Counted from the first letter of the stretch, positions 1 through 5,416 are shown. The stretch: DNA of 5,742 nt from an uncultured Faecalibacterium sp. (GCA_934503275.1 CAKSVD010000048.1:1-5742), one strand, 5' to 3'. Notes: generated by a model not told the origin, from the letters alone. Made by a program: numbers and translations.

Positions 1-20
1 CGTTGCGGGGTGGGTGGAGT

Positions 21-168
21 CCAGAGGTAGGGAGGGGGGAGTCGGAACACCCCTCCCTACCTCTGGCCCAGCGGAGCGTCCCTGCACGCTTGCGGCAAGC
101 AAAAAACCTTCCCCGCGGAGCGCAATGCACTTTTCTGATTCTCTTTTGGTGTCAAAAGAGAACATTCC
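21..168. repeat. Hairpin repeat module 2, copy A
   Basis: Downstream of mnmE and cut by, or close to, the left edge. Plus-strand order: a perfect 17 bp inverted repeat starting CCAGAGG and ending CCTCTGG (21-37 with 50-66, 12 nt loop); about 70 nt of unrelated spacer; CTTTTCTG; hairpin TTCTCTTTT/AAAAGAGAA (139-147 with 154-162); then CATTCCC. The same order occurs at 4524-4620. On the mnmE transcript the small hairpin begins 11 nt after the stop, but neither stem is followed by a U-tract, so terminator function is doubtful. Positions 1-20 hold nothing I can name. Confidence 0.7.
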
Positions 169-173
169 CGCCC

Positions 174-1544
174 TTATTTCCCCACACAAAACCGCTCGAA
201 CACCTGCTCGATAACAGTTTCCGAGGCGTTTTCGCCGGTCAGGTCGCAGAGGGCGTCCAGAGCGTCATCCACACAGACCGAGACGGCGTCCAGACCAAAG
301 CCGCCGGCAGTGGCATCCAGTGCCCCGGCTACGGCGTCCCGGGCGCGGAGAGCGGCAGAAAGCTGCCGCTGCCCGGACAGGCTGGCGGCGTGGGGGTCGA
401 TGCTGCCGGTGCCCAGCAGCCGCGCCACCGCAGCGGCGATGACTTTGCGGCTCCCCTCTTCCCGGCAGCAGACCGGCAGCACCATGGCAAAATACGGGGC
501 GATAAGTTCCGCATCGAACTGAGTGGGCTTGTCCTCCTTGTTGACAAGGGCAATGGCGGGGCGGCCCGCGCAGCGCTGTGCCAGCGCCAAGTCCTCCCGG
601 CTGGGCGGCTCGGAGCCGTCAAAGACGGCTAAGATCAGCCCAGCTTCTTCCAGTTTTTTCCAGCTGCGGCGAATGCCCTCGGCTTCAATAGCGTCCTCGG
701 TCTCCCGCAGACCGGCGGTGTCAAAAAGGTTCAGCCGGATATCCCCCAGCTGCACCGCCTGCTCCACCACATCGCGGGTGGTGCCCGCCACCGGGGTGAC
801 GATGGCGCGGTCGAACCCGGCCAGCAGATTGAGCAAGGTAGACTTGCCCGCGTTGGGGCGTCCCACGATGGCGCAGTCCACGCCTTCGCGCAGCACCGCA
901 CCGGCATCATAGCTGCGGATGAGGCCGTCCAGTTCCTCCCGCACCGCGCCCAGCACGGTGCGCAGGTGGGCAGGGTCCAGCTCCGGGACATCCTCCTCCG
1001 GGAAGTCCACCCAAGCAGCCAGATGCGCCTGCAGGGCGGTCAGCTGGGCTTTCTGTGCGTTGATCTTGTTCGCCAGTGCGCCGCCCAGCGCGGCATTTGC
1101 CAGCGCTGCCCCCTGCCGCCCGTCCGCTGCGATCAAGTCCATGACCGCTTCGGCCTGCGTCAAGCCCAGCTTGCCGTTCAGAAAGGCGCGGCGGGTGTAC
1201 TCGCCGGGGGCGGCAGGCTGCGCACCCGCTGCAAGGCAGGCTTCCACCAGCCGCCGCGCCACCGCGCTGCCGCCGTGGCAGGAAAGTTCCACCACGTCCT
1301 CGCCGGTGTAGCTGTGGGGCGCGCGGAAAAACAGAGCAACGCCCTCGTCAAAGGCTTCTTCCCTGTCCACGAAATGCCCGAACAGTGCGGTGTAGCCCTT
1401 GGCTTCTTCCACCTTTTTTGCCGGGTTTGCCGGGTGGAACACCCGGGCAGCCACGGCGTAGCTCTCTGCGCCGGACAGGCGCACCACGGCAATGCCGCCC
1501 GCCCCGGGGGGCGTTGCGATGGCGGCAATGGTCGATCCCTGCAT
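174..1544 (-). CDS. mnmE: tRNA uridine-5-carboxymethylaminomethyl(34) synthesis GTPase MnmE
   Basis: A 456-residue complete protein, the family's usual length. MnmE works with MnmG (GidA) to modify U34 of certain tRNAs using a methylene-tetrahydrofolate-derived carbon, FAD (on MnmG) and GTP hydrolysis. The N-terminal dimerisation and folate-binding domain begins STIAAIATPPGAGGIAVVRL (4-23) and holds HSYTGEDVVELSCHGG (77-92) and GEYTRRAFLNGKLGLTQAEA (114-133). The inserted GTPase domain shows G1 GRPNAGKST (228-236), G2 GTTRD (254-258), G3 DTAG (275-278) and G4 NKED (335-338). The G5 region reads LPVCCREEG rather than the common SAxxG. The C-terminal catalytic CxGK motif is intact as CVGK (453-456). 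ATG 1544 is preceded by AAAGGA at 6 nt. mnmG, the usual next gene, does not begin in the window; 173 bp of hairpin repeat follow instead. Confidence 0.97.
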   Translation of the reverse strand: MQGSTIAAIATPPGAGGIAVVRLSGAESYAVAARVFHPANPAKKVEEAKGYTALFGHFVDREEAFDEGVALFFRAPHSYTGEDVVELSCHGGSAVARRLVEACLAAGAQPAAPGEYTRRAFLNGKLGLTQAEAVMDLIAADGRQGAALANAALGGALANKINAQKAQLTALQAHLAAWVDFPEEDVPELDPAHLRTVLGAVREELDGLIRSYDAGAVLREGVDCAIVGRPNAGKSTLLNLLAGFDRAIVTPVAGTTRDVVEQAVQLGDIRLNLFDTAGLRETEDAIEAEGIRRSWKKLEEAGLILAVFDGSEPPSREDLALAQRCAGRPAIALVNKEDKPTQFDAELIAPYFAMVLPVCCREEGSRKVIAAAVARLLGTGSIDPHAASLSGQRQLSAALRARDAVAGALDATAGGFGLDAVSVCVDDALDALCDLTGENASETVIEQVFERFCVGK

Positions 1545-1558
1545 ACTGCATCCTTTCC

Positions 1559-1622
1559 GCGCACACGTCTTGCGGGTGCGCTATTCGTGCGCCCGGTACG
1601 GCAGAGCCGCCGCAGCGCACAC
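1559..1622 (-). promoter_or_regulatory. mnmE leader with competing complementary repeats
   Basis: Along the minus-strand leader the order is GTGTGCGC (1622-1615), GCGCAC (1592-1587), GCGCAC (1581-1576), GTGTGCGC (1566-1559), then the Shine-Dalgarno AAAGGA (1556-1551) 6 nt before the ATG. Each GCGCAC can pair with GTGCGC in either outer repeat over 6 bp. Two alternative folds are therefore possible: one leaves the region next to the ribosome binding site free, the other places a helix 2 nt from it. Sequence supports the repeats directly; a regulatory role is inference. Confidence 0.35.
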
Positions 1623-1640
1623 TTTCTGATTTTACAGCTT

Positions 1641-1665
1641 ATTTTACCACGTTTTTGCGCAAAAA
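1641..1665 (-). promoter_or_regulatory. Candidate mnmE promoter with overlapping palindrome
   Basis: The minus strand reads TGGTAAAAT (1649-1641), an extended -10 element (TGn plus TAAAAT). No good -35 is at the right distance (TATCTT with 17 bp spacing), which is tolerable for extended -10 promoters. Immediately upstream is the 14 bp perfect palindrome TTTTTGCGCAAAAA (1652-1665), in the spacer where a regulator would block or aid polymerase. The transcript would start near 1634 and give a leader of about 90 nt. Confidence 0.4.
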
Positions 1666-1683
1666 GATACACCCGCCGCGCGG

Positions 1684-1717
1684 TTTTTCCACATCTTCCA
1701 AAATGTTTGTGGAAAAA
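1684..1717. repeat. Inverted repeat with DnaA-box-like arms
   Basis: TTTTTCCACA (1684-1693) and its exact reverse complement TGTGGAAAAA (1708-1717) flank 14 nt. Each arm contains TTTTCCACA, one base from the DnaA box consensus TTATCCACA. This could be a two-site protein binding site upstream of mnmE or a 10 bp hairpin in RNA. With only one mismatched pair and no cluster of further boxes, calling it an origin would be unjustified. Confidence 0.4.
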
Positions 1718-1724
1718 AGGATTG

Positions 1725-1858
1725 AAAATGGCTTCCGCTGCGCTCTAGCCATGTTCAGCGGAAGAATTATTTTTAATTTCGGGTTTCAGAAACGCCTGCG
1801 GGCGTTTCTGAAACCCATTTTCACGGATGGGCTCGTAACGGCAAACAGCAGTTGCCGT
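1725..1858. repeat. Hairpin repeat module 1, copy A
   Basis: Second copy of the element at 4284-4405, same orientation. Plus-strand order: AAAATGGC; helix ATGGCT/AGCCAT (1728-1733 with 1747-1752) interleaved with TTCCGCTG/CAGCGGAA (1733-1740 with 1756-1763); an AT-rich spacer ending TTAATTT; a perfect 16 bp inverted repeat (1781-1796 with 1801-1816) around TGCG; ATTTTCAC; then CTCGTAACGG and a small hairpin ACGGCAA/TTGCCGT (1838-1844 with 1852-1858). It lies downstream of the jag terminator and upstream of the mnmE promoter, so it may be little transcribed. No credible gene is present in it. Confidence 0.8.
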
Positions 1859-1900
1859 GGAGCGTGATACATTCCAAATCTTCCCGGCTGCGGACAAGGC

Positions 1901-1939
1901 AAAAAGCGCCCCGCACTTCCGGTGGAAATGCGGGGCGCT
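1901..1939 (-). terminator. Intrinsic terminator after jag
   Basis: On the minus strand, 26 bp after the jag stop, AGCGCCCCGCA pairs with TGCGGGGCGCT (1939-1929 with 1915-1905). The helix continues through a T-G wobble and TTCC/GGAA to an ACC triloop, 16 pairs in all, and is followed by TTTT (1904-1901). The U-run is short but the stem is very stable. It marks the end of the rnpA-yidD-yidC-jag unit, and mnmE, 361 bp further on, should have its own promoter. Confidence 0.85.
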
Positions 1940-1965
1940 GCATGGTTTTGGTTGAAGTTTGCCGA

Positions 1966-3102
1966 TCACAGTTCGATCTTGCCGAAGCTGAAATCTGCAA
2001 AGTCGTCCACGCGCTCGGTGCGCTTGGGTGCTACGGGTGCTGCGCTTTCGGCGTCGCGGGGGGCGTAGGTGCGCTCCGGCACACTGGACGGACGCGGGCC
2101 GCGGGGTGCACCGCTGCGGCTGCCGCGGTAGCCGCCATTGCTGCGGCGCTCGCCGCGATAACCGCCGTTGCGGTTGCCGCCGGGACGGCGGCCATTCCGG
2201 TTGCCGCCACGGCCACGGCGCTCGCCGTAGGTATTCTCAGTCTGAGCATCCGGTGCGGTGGAGTAGATGACCACGCGGCGGTCACGTCCCTCGCCCTTGC
2301 TCTCGCTGCGCACACCCTCCATCTTGCTGATGGCAGAGTGGATGATGCGGCGCTCGTAGGGGTTCATAGGCTCCATGGCAAAGCTGCGGCCAGTCTTGCG
2401 CACCTTAGCGCCAATGCGCTGTGCCAGTGCAGTCAGGTCGCTCTCGCGCTTATCGCGGTAGCCGGCAACGTCCAGACCCAGCTTGATGTAATCGCCTTCC
2501 AGACGGTTTGCCACAAGGCTTGCCAGATAGGACAGGCTCTCCATGGTCTCGCCGCGGCGGCCAATGAGGGCACCCAGCTTTTCACCGTCCAGACGGATGA
2601 TGGTAGCTTCGCCCTTCTGCACGGCGCTGAAGGTCACGTTTTCCACGCCCATCAGGGTGATGACTTCCCGCAGATAGTCCACGGCGGCCTTCACCTTGGC
2701 GTTCTCCTCGATGACGATGGGCACCTCCACCTCTTCTGCCTCCTCGGCAGCTTCGGCGGGCTGCTCGGCAGCGGGTGCCTGCTCTGCAGCGGGTGCGGCG
2801 GGCTCCTCTGCCACAGTCTCTTCTGCCGCAGGGGCAGTCTGCACGGGGGCAGCAGTCTCCACAGGCTGCGCTGCCACCGGCTCCACCGGCTTTGCGGGTG
2901 CAGCGGCGGGGGCATCCGGCTCTTCCACGCTCACGCGCACCTTGGCGGGAGTGGTCTTTAAGCCCAGAAAACCGGTCTTCTGGGGATATTCCAGCACTTC
3001 ACGGCTGACATTTTCATCCTCAGCCTGAACACCCAGCAGGGCGCAGGCCTTGGCAAAGGCTTCTTCGACCGTCTTGCCGGTCGCTTCCTGTGTACGGATC
3101 AT
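1966..3102 (-). CDS. jag: RNA-binding protein Jag/KhpB with RGG-type tail
   Basis: A 378-residue member of the Jag (KhpB, EloR) family, cytoplasmic RNA binders that in streptococci act with KhpA in cell elongation and sit beside yidC in most Firmicutes. Domains in order: Jag_N about 1-58, with GFLGLKTTPAKVRV (44-57); an Ala/Pro/Glu linker 60-133; KH domain about 136-212 with the GxxG loop in LIGRRGETMESL (179-190); R3H domain about 216-281 with MNPYERRIIHSAI (246-258), the RxxxH pair being R251 and H255. Unlike the roughly 200-residue B. subtilis protein it then carries an Arg/Gly/Asn tail (293-338, including GRGG and two NGGYRG units), a spacer, and an acidic-aromatic end VDDFADFSFGKIEL (365-378). 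Start ATG 3102 has GGGAGGT 8 nt upstream. The gap to yidC is 18 bp, so they are cotranscribed. Confidence 0.95.
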   Translation of the reverse strand: MIRTQEATGKTVEEAFAKACALLGVQAEDENVSREVLEYPQKTGFLGLKTTPAKVRVSVEEPDAPAAAPAKPVEPVAAQPVETAAPVQTAPAAEETVAEEPAAPAAEQAPAAEQPAEAAEEAEEVEVPIVIEENAKVKAAVDYLREVITLMGVENVTFSAVQKGEATIIRLDGEKLGALIGRRGETMESLSYLASLVANRLEGDYIKLGLDVAGYRDKRESDLTALAQRIGAKVRKTGRSFAMEPMNPYERRIIHSAISKMEGVRSESKGEGRDRRVVIYSTAPDAQTENTYGERRGRGGNRNGRRPGGNRNGGYRGERRSNGGYRGSRSGAPRGPRPSSVPERTYAPRDAESAAPVAPKRTERVDDFADFSFGKIEL

Positions 3103-3120
3103 AACCGTTTACCTCCCTTG

Positions 3121-4194
3121 TTACTGTTTATCCTGCTTGTCAAGCTCACTCAGCGGCACGGTGCGCTCGTCCTTGTAGCGCTCGGCGTCCAGCTGACGGG
3201 CATACTCCAGCCGGCGCTTGTTCATCTCGCTGGCGGAAAGGTTCTTTTCCACGCTCTTGCCGGTCTTGGGGTCGGTCACCGTGATGGTGGTGTTCTTCAC
3301 GCCGCGCTTTTCCTGCTTGCGCTTGGCGGCGATCTCGGCCTCCACTTCCTTACGCATCTTCTCGGGGTCGTAGAACTTGCGCATGACCTGAGTCTGTGCG
3401 GTCATGACGATGTTGGAAATGACGTAGTACAGAGAGAATGCCAGCGGATAGGTAAAGCAGAAGAACAGGTACATCAGCGGCATCATATACATGGTCAGCT
3501 TCATGCTGCCCTGCATCTGCTGGCCGGAGGCCTTCATGCTGATGTGGGTGGACAGGAACATGGTGATGACCGACAGCAGCGGCAGCACGAGATCCAGAGA
3601 AAGACCCAGCTTCGGGATGCGGGTCAAGTCGATGCCAAAGAAGTTCATGTGCTGGCTGAACTCGGTGATGGTAGCGATCTGCTGTGCGGTAAAGCAGCCC
3701 AGCACGCCGCTGTTGCCGGCAACCACCTCGGCGATGATGTTGGTATCGCGGGTGATGGCGGTAAAGGAGATGCCGGCGGCGGTCATCGCCTCGCCAGCGC
3801 TGGCAAGTGCAGCGGCACTGATGTGGAAAATGCGCTCCAGCGGGTTATACACTACGCCGATAACACCGAACATGACAAGGAAATTCAGCAGCATGGGCAC
3901 ACAGCCGGCAGTGGGCTTATAGCCAAAGTCCTGCTGCAGCTTCATCAGTTCTTCCTGCTGCTTTTCGGGCTTATCCTTGTACTTGGTCTGGATCTCCGCG
4001 ATCATGGGCTGGAAAGCAGACATTTTCGCCATGCTCTTCTGCTGGCTGGTCTGCAGGGGGATCTTGACGATGTTGATGAGCAGGGTGAAGAGGATAATGT
4101 CCCAGCCGTAGTTCGGCAGCAGCTTGTAGATCCACTCCATGACATAGCCGAGAGGACCGCTCAGGATGTAAAAGAAGTTCATACCTTTGTCCAT
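3121..4194 (-). CDS. yidC: Membrane protein insertase YidC/Oxa1 family
   Basis: A 357-residue insertase that moves hydrophobic segments of nascent proteins into the membrane, alone or with SecYEG. It lacks the large periplasmic domain of proteobacterial YidC, as in Firmicutes. Visible core: transmembrane segment about 30-47 (GWDIILFTLLINIVKIPL), cytoplasmic hairpin 48-95 (QQKSMAKMSAFQPMIAEIQ... and KLQQDFGYKP), segment 96-118 containing GCVPMLLN, segment about 199-215, and a last pair about 232-268 (MYMMPLMYLFF, YYVISNIVMTAQTQ). The loop between the second and third core segments (about 120-198) and the charged tail (270-357) make it longer than the usual 250-290. No signal peptide or lipobox. 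The ATG at 4194 follows an in-frame TAA; an ATG four codons on is possible. Neither has a strong binding site. N41 occupies the place of the usual groove arginine, with K44 nearby. Confidence 0.95.
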   Translation of the reverse strand: MDKGMNFFYILSGPLGYVMEWIYKLLPNYGWDIILFTLLINIVKIPLQTSQQKSMAKMSAFQPMIAEIQTKYKDKPEKQQEELMKLQQDFGYKPTAGCVPMLLNFLVMFGVIGVVYNPLERIFHISAAALASAGEAMTAAGISFTAITRDTNIIAEVVAGNSGVLGCFTAQQIATITEFSQHMNFFGIDLTRIPKLGLSLDLVLPLLSVITMFLSTHISMKASGQQMQGSMKLTMYMMPLMYLFFCFTYPLAFSLYYVISNIVMTAQTQVMRKFYDPEKMRKEVEAEIAAKRKQEKRGVKNTTITVTDPKTGKSVEKNLSASEMNKRRLEYARQLDAERYKDERTVPLSELDKQDKQ

Positions 4195-4283
4195 TCTGCC
4201 CCGGCTGTGGCCCGGGACGCATTATTTTTTATCGTAGGACACGCCGCCCACAGTGCAGCGCGTCATAAGAAGCTTTATTATCT
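4195..4283 (-). other. yidC leader with weak ribosome binding site in a hairpin
   Basis: The only G-rich stretch before the yidC ATG is GGGG, 4 nt upstream (4202-4199). Three of these four bases, together with the next two, form the 3' arm of a 5 bp hairpin CCCGG/CCGGG (4216-4212 with 4204-4200, 7 nt loop) on the minus strand. The other genes here have clear GGAGG-type or AAAGGA sites. I see no convincing promoter in this stretch, so yidC is probably reached by read-through from rnpA-yidD across the hairpin element. Confidence 0.4.
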
Positions 4284-4405
4284 AAAATGGCCGCCGCTTT
4301 GCTCTGGCCATAAATAGCGGAAATAAAATTTTAATTTTGCAAATCGAAAAAATCTGCGGATTTTTTCGATTTGCATTTTCACCAGAGAGGGTCGTAACGA
4401 AAAAC
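4284..4405. repeat. Hairpin repeat module 1, copy B
   Basis: This non-coding element shares its layout and flanks with 1725-1858 in the same orientation. Order on the plus strand: AAAATGGC; a helix ATGGCC/GGCCAT (4287-4292 with 4306-4311) interleaved with a second helix CCGCT/AGCGG (4294-4298 with 4316-4320); an AT-rich spacer ending TTAATTT; a perfect 16 bp inverted repeat (4339-4354 with 4359-4374, 17 bp if T4338-A4375 is counted) around the loop TGCG; then ATTTTCAC and TCGTAACG. The stem sequence differs from the other copy while the loop and flanks are the same. No terminal inverted repeats, target duplication or coding sequence could be seen. Strand of action is unknown. The right boundary is approximate. 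Confidence 0.8.
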
Positions 4406-4523
4406 GGCATTTGCTGCTGTCGGCTGTGGCCGTCGCGCAAGCGACTTCAAACCGGCGGAACACAAAAAATCCTCTAGCGCAGCGGCTTGGATTTTTTGTA
4501 TGGAGCCCATCAGCTTTGGGGTT
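4406..4523. repeat. Linker hairpins between modules 1 and 2 (copy B)
   Basis: Continuous with module 1, this stretch holds further stem-loops: CGGC/GCCG (4421-4424 with 4429-4432) competing with a 5 bp stem GTCGC/GCGAC closed by a GCAA tetraloop (4432-4445), and an 11 bp stem ACAAAAAATCC/GGATTTTTTGT (4462-4472 with 4489-4499, 16 nt loop). The GCAA loop is of the stable GNRA class only on the plus strand, a weak hint about the RNA sense. No copy of this linker exists elsewhere in the window, so its repeat status rests on its position between two repeated modules. Confidence 0.5.
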
Positions 4524-4620
4524 ACCAGGGGCGAGCAGCCCCTGGTTCGTGCCTCCCGCGCTTCGAAAGTAGCGGGCGCTTTTCTGGTACTCTTTTGTGC
4601 GCGCAAAAGAGTACATACCC
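4524..4620. repeat. Hairpin repeat module 2, copy B
   Basis: Two hairpins in the same order as at 21-168. The first is ACCAGGGGC/GCCCCTGGT (4524-4532 with 4538-4546, loop GAGCA). The second is GTACTCTTTT/AAAAGAGTAC (4587-4596 with 4605-4614), preceded by CTTTTCTG and followed by ATACCC. The second hairpin and flanks match 130-168 closely, with a T-A pair in one copy and an A-T pair in the other. The first hairpin shares only the CCAG...CTGG ends and a G-rich/C-rich body. There is no U-tract after either hairpin on the minus strand, so they are not classical terminators of rnpA-yidD. Confidence 0.75.
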
Positions 4621-4687
4621 GGCGGCGATGCACTTTGCAAAAAGCATTAAATTTTAAACACGCGACTACGCTCTGCGCAGAAAACCT

Positions 4688-5002
4688 CTATTTTTCCACC
4701 TTTCGCTTGTGCCGTGTGCAAAACAGCTTTGCGGGCTGCAGGTTGCGGGCAGGGCTTTGCCAGCGGCCGGGCGGCGGCACGGGGTCGTAGCCCCATTTGC
4801 CCAGCGGATTGCACCGGGCAATGCGCCATGCACCCAGCAGGATGCCCTTTACACAGCCGTGGGTCAGGATGGCCTGCATGGTGTAGTTGCTGCAGCTGGG
4901 CGAAAACCGGCAGCTGAGGCCGATCCATGGGCTGAGCGTATACTGGTAGATGCGGATGGGCACGCACAGCGCCCTGCGGCAGAGCATTTGCAGCCGGTTC
5001 AC
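4688..5002 (-). CDS. yidD: Membrane protein insertion efficiency factor YidD
   Basis: A 104-residue protein of the YidD (DUF37) family, a small inner-membrane-associated factor that helps YidC/Sec insert membrane proteins. The hallmark cysteine-rich core is intact: CRFSPSCSNYTMQAI (residues 31-45), THGCVKGILLGAWRIARCNP (47-66) and GYDPVPPP (71-78). An amphipathic N-terminal stretch (about 8-29) precedes it, as expected for membrane association. The start is GTG (5002-5000), overlapping the rnpA stop by 4 bp; GGAG at 5014-5011 lies 8 nt upstream inside rnpA, supporting it. An ATG five codons later is possible but has no better binding site. The C-terminal 25 residues after GYDPVP are basic and unconserved (family length is usually 70-90). 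It normally sits directly before yidC; here 493 bp of hairpin-rich DNA separates them. Confidence 0.95.
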   Translation of the reverse strand: MNRLQMLCRRALCVPIRIYQYTLSPWIGLSCRFSPSCSNYTMQAILTHGCVKGILLGAWRIARCNPLGKWGYDPVPPPGRWQSPARNLQPAKLFCTRHKRKVEK

Positions 5003-5406
5003 GCGCGGGGCTCCGGCTTCTGCTTGCGGGCGGGGGGCACGGTGGCGGGCGGCTTTGCGTCCGGGCGCTTGGCCTTATCCGGCAGACCTGCCTGGGCAAA
5101 CAGCTTTGCCACAACGCTGCTCAGCTGCCAGCTTTTCAGCTTGGGGGTCATGCCCCGGGCCACGAAGATCAGGTCATAGCCGCCGATATTATAATCCAGA
5201 TGCTCGTCGATGGCGGCCTTCATCACGCGGCGGGCGCGGTTGCGCTGCACGGCGTGGCCGATCTTTTTGGTGGCGGTCAGGCCCACGCGGGTGTTGCGGC
5301 CGCGGGTCTTGAGCACATACAGCACCAGTGCCGGGTTCACATAGGACTTGCCGCGGGCGTACACACGGCCAAACTCGCTGTTGCGGCGGATCGGACGATA
5401 ACGCAT
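4999..5406 (-). CDS. rnpA: Ribonuclease P protein component
   Basis: This 135-residue basic protein is the protein subunit of RNase P. With the catalytic RNA (rnpB) it binds the 5' leader of pre-tRNAs and supports cleavage that makes mature tRNA 5' ends. It opens MRYRPIRRNSEFGRVYARGK, matching the family opening (l.k...F..vy..Gks), and has the diagnostic RNR signature at residues 47-66 (KKIGHAVQRNRARRVMKAAI; R55-N56-R57). The 'GYDLIFVAR' strand at about 76-84 is also typical. Usual length is 110-130 residues. The excess is a Lys/Pro-rich tail from about residue 110 (KAKRPDAKPPATVPPARKQK), probably disordered. The last codons contain the yidD ribosome binding site and the TGA stop overlaps the yidD start as GTGA, so translation of the two is probably coupled. 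Start chosen by the AAAGGAGG site. Confidence 0.96.
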   Translation of the reverse strand: MRYRPIRRNSEFGRVYARGKSYVNPALVLYVLKTRGRNTRVGLTATKKIGHAVQRNRARRVMKAAIDEHLDYNIGGYDLIFVARGMTPKLKSWQLSSVVAKLFAQAGLPDKAKRPDAKPPATVPPARKQKPEPRA

Positions 5407-5416
5407 AACGTCGGCA

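Noticed and set aside
21..66. 17 bp hairpin as the mnmE terminator
   Set aside because: No U-tract follows on the minus strand, and the same kind of hairpin occurs inside the rnpA-yidC operon, so it is better seen as part of the repeat module.
1745..1969. Minus-strand open frame of 74 codons between jag and mnmE
   Set aside because: It crosses the jag terminator and module 1 hairpin, overlaps the jag stop, and has no recognisable domain or start signal.
3118..4317. Long plus-strand frame (399 codons) opposite yidC, and a 369-codon one opposite jag (1852-2961)
   Set aside because: Both are antisense shadows of clearly conserved genes, made possible by high GC at third codon positions. Their translations show low-complexity Ala/His/Leu-rich sequence with no known domain.
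4278..4640. Minus-strand open frame of 120 codons in the yidD-yidC gap
   Set aside because: It runs through the hairpin repeats, has no ribosome binding site or recognisable domain, and its composition follows the inverted repeats. An overlapping 84-codon frame over the same DNA has the same problem.
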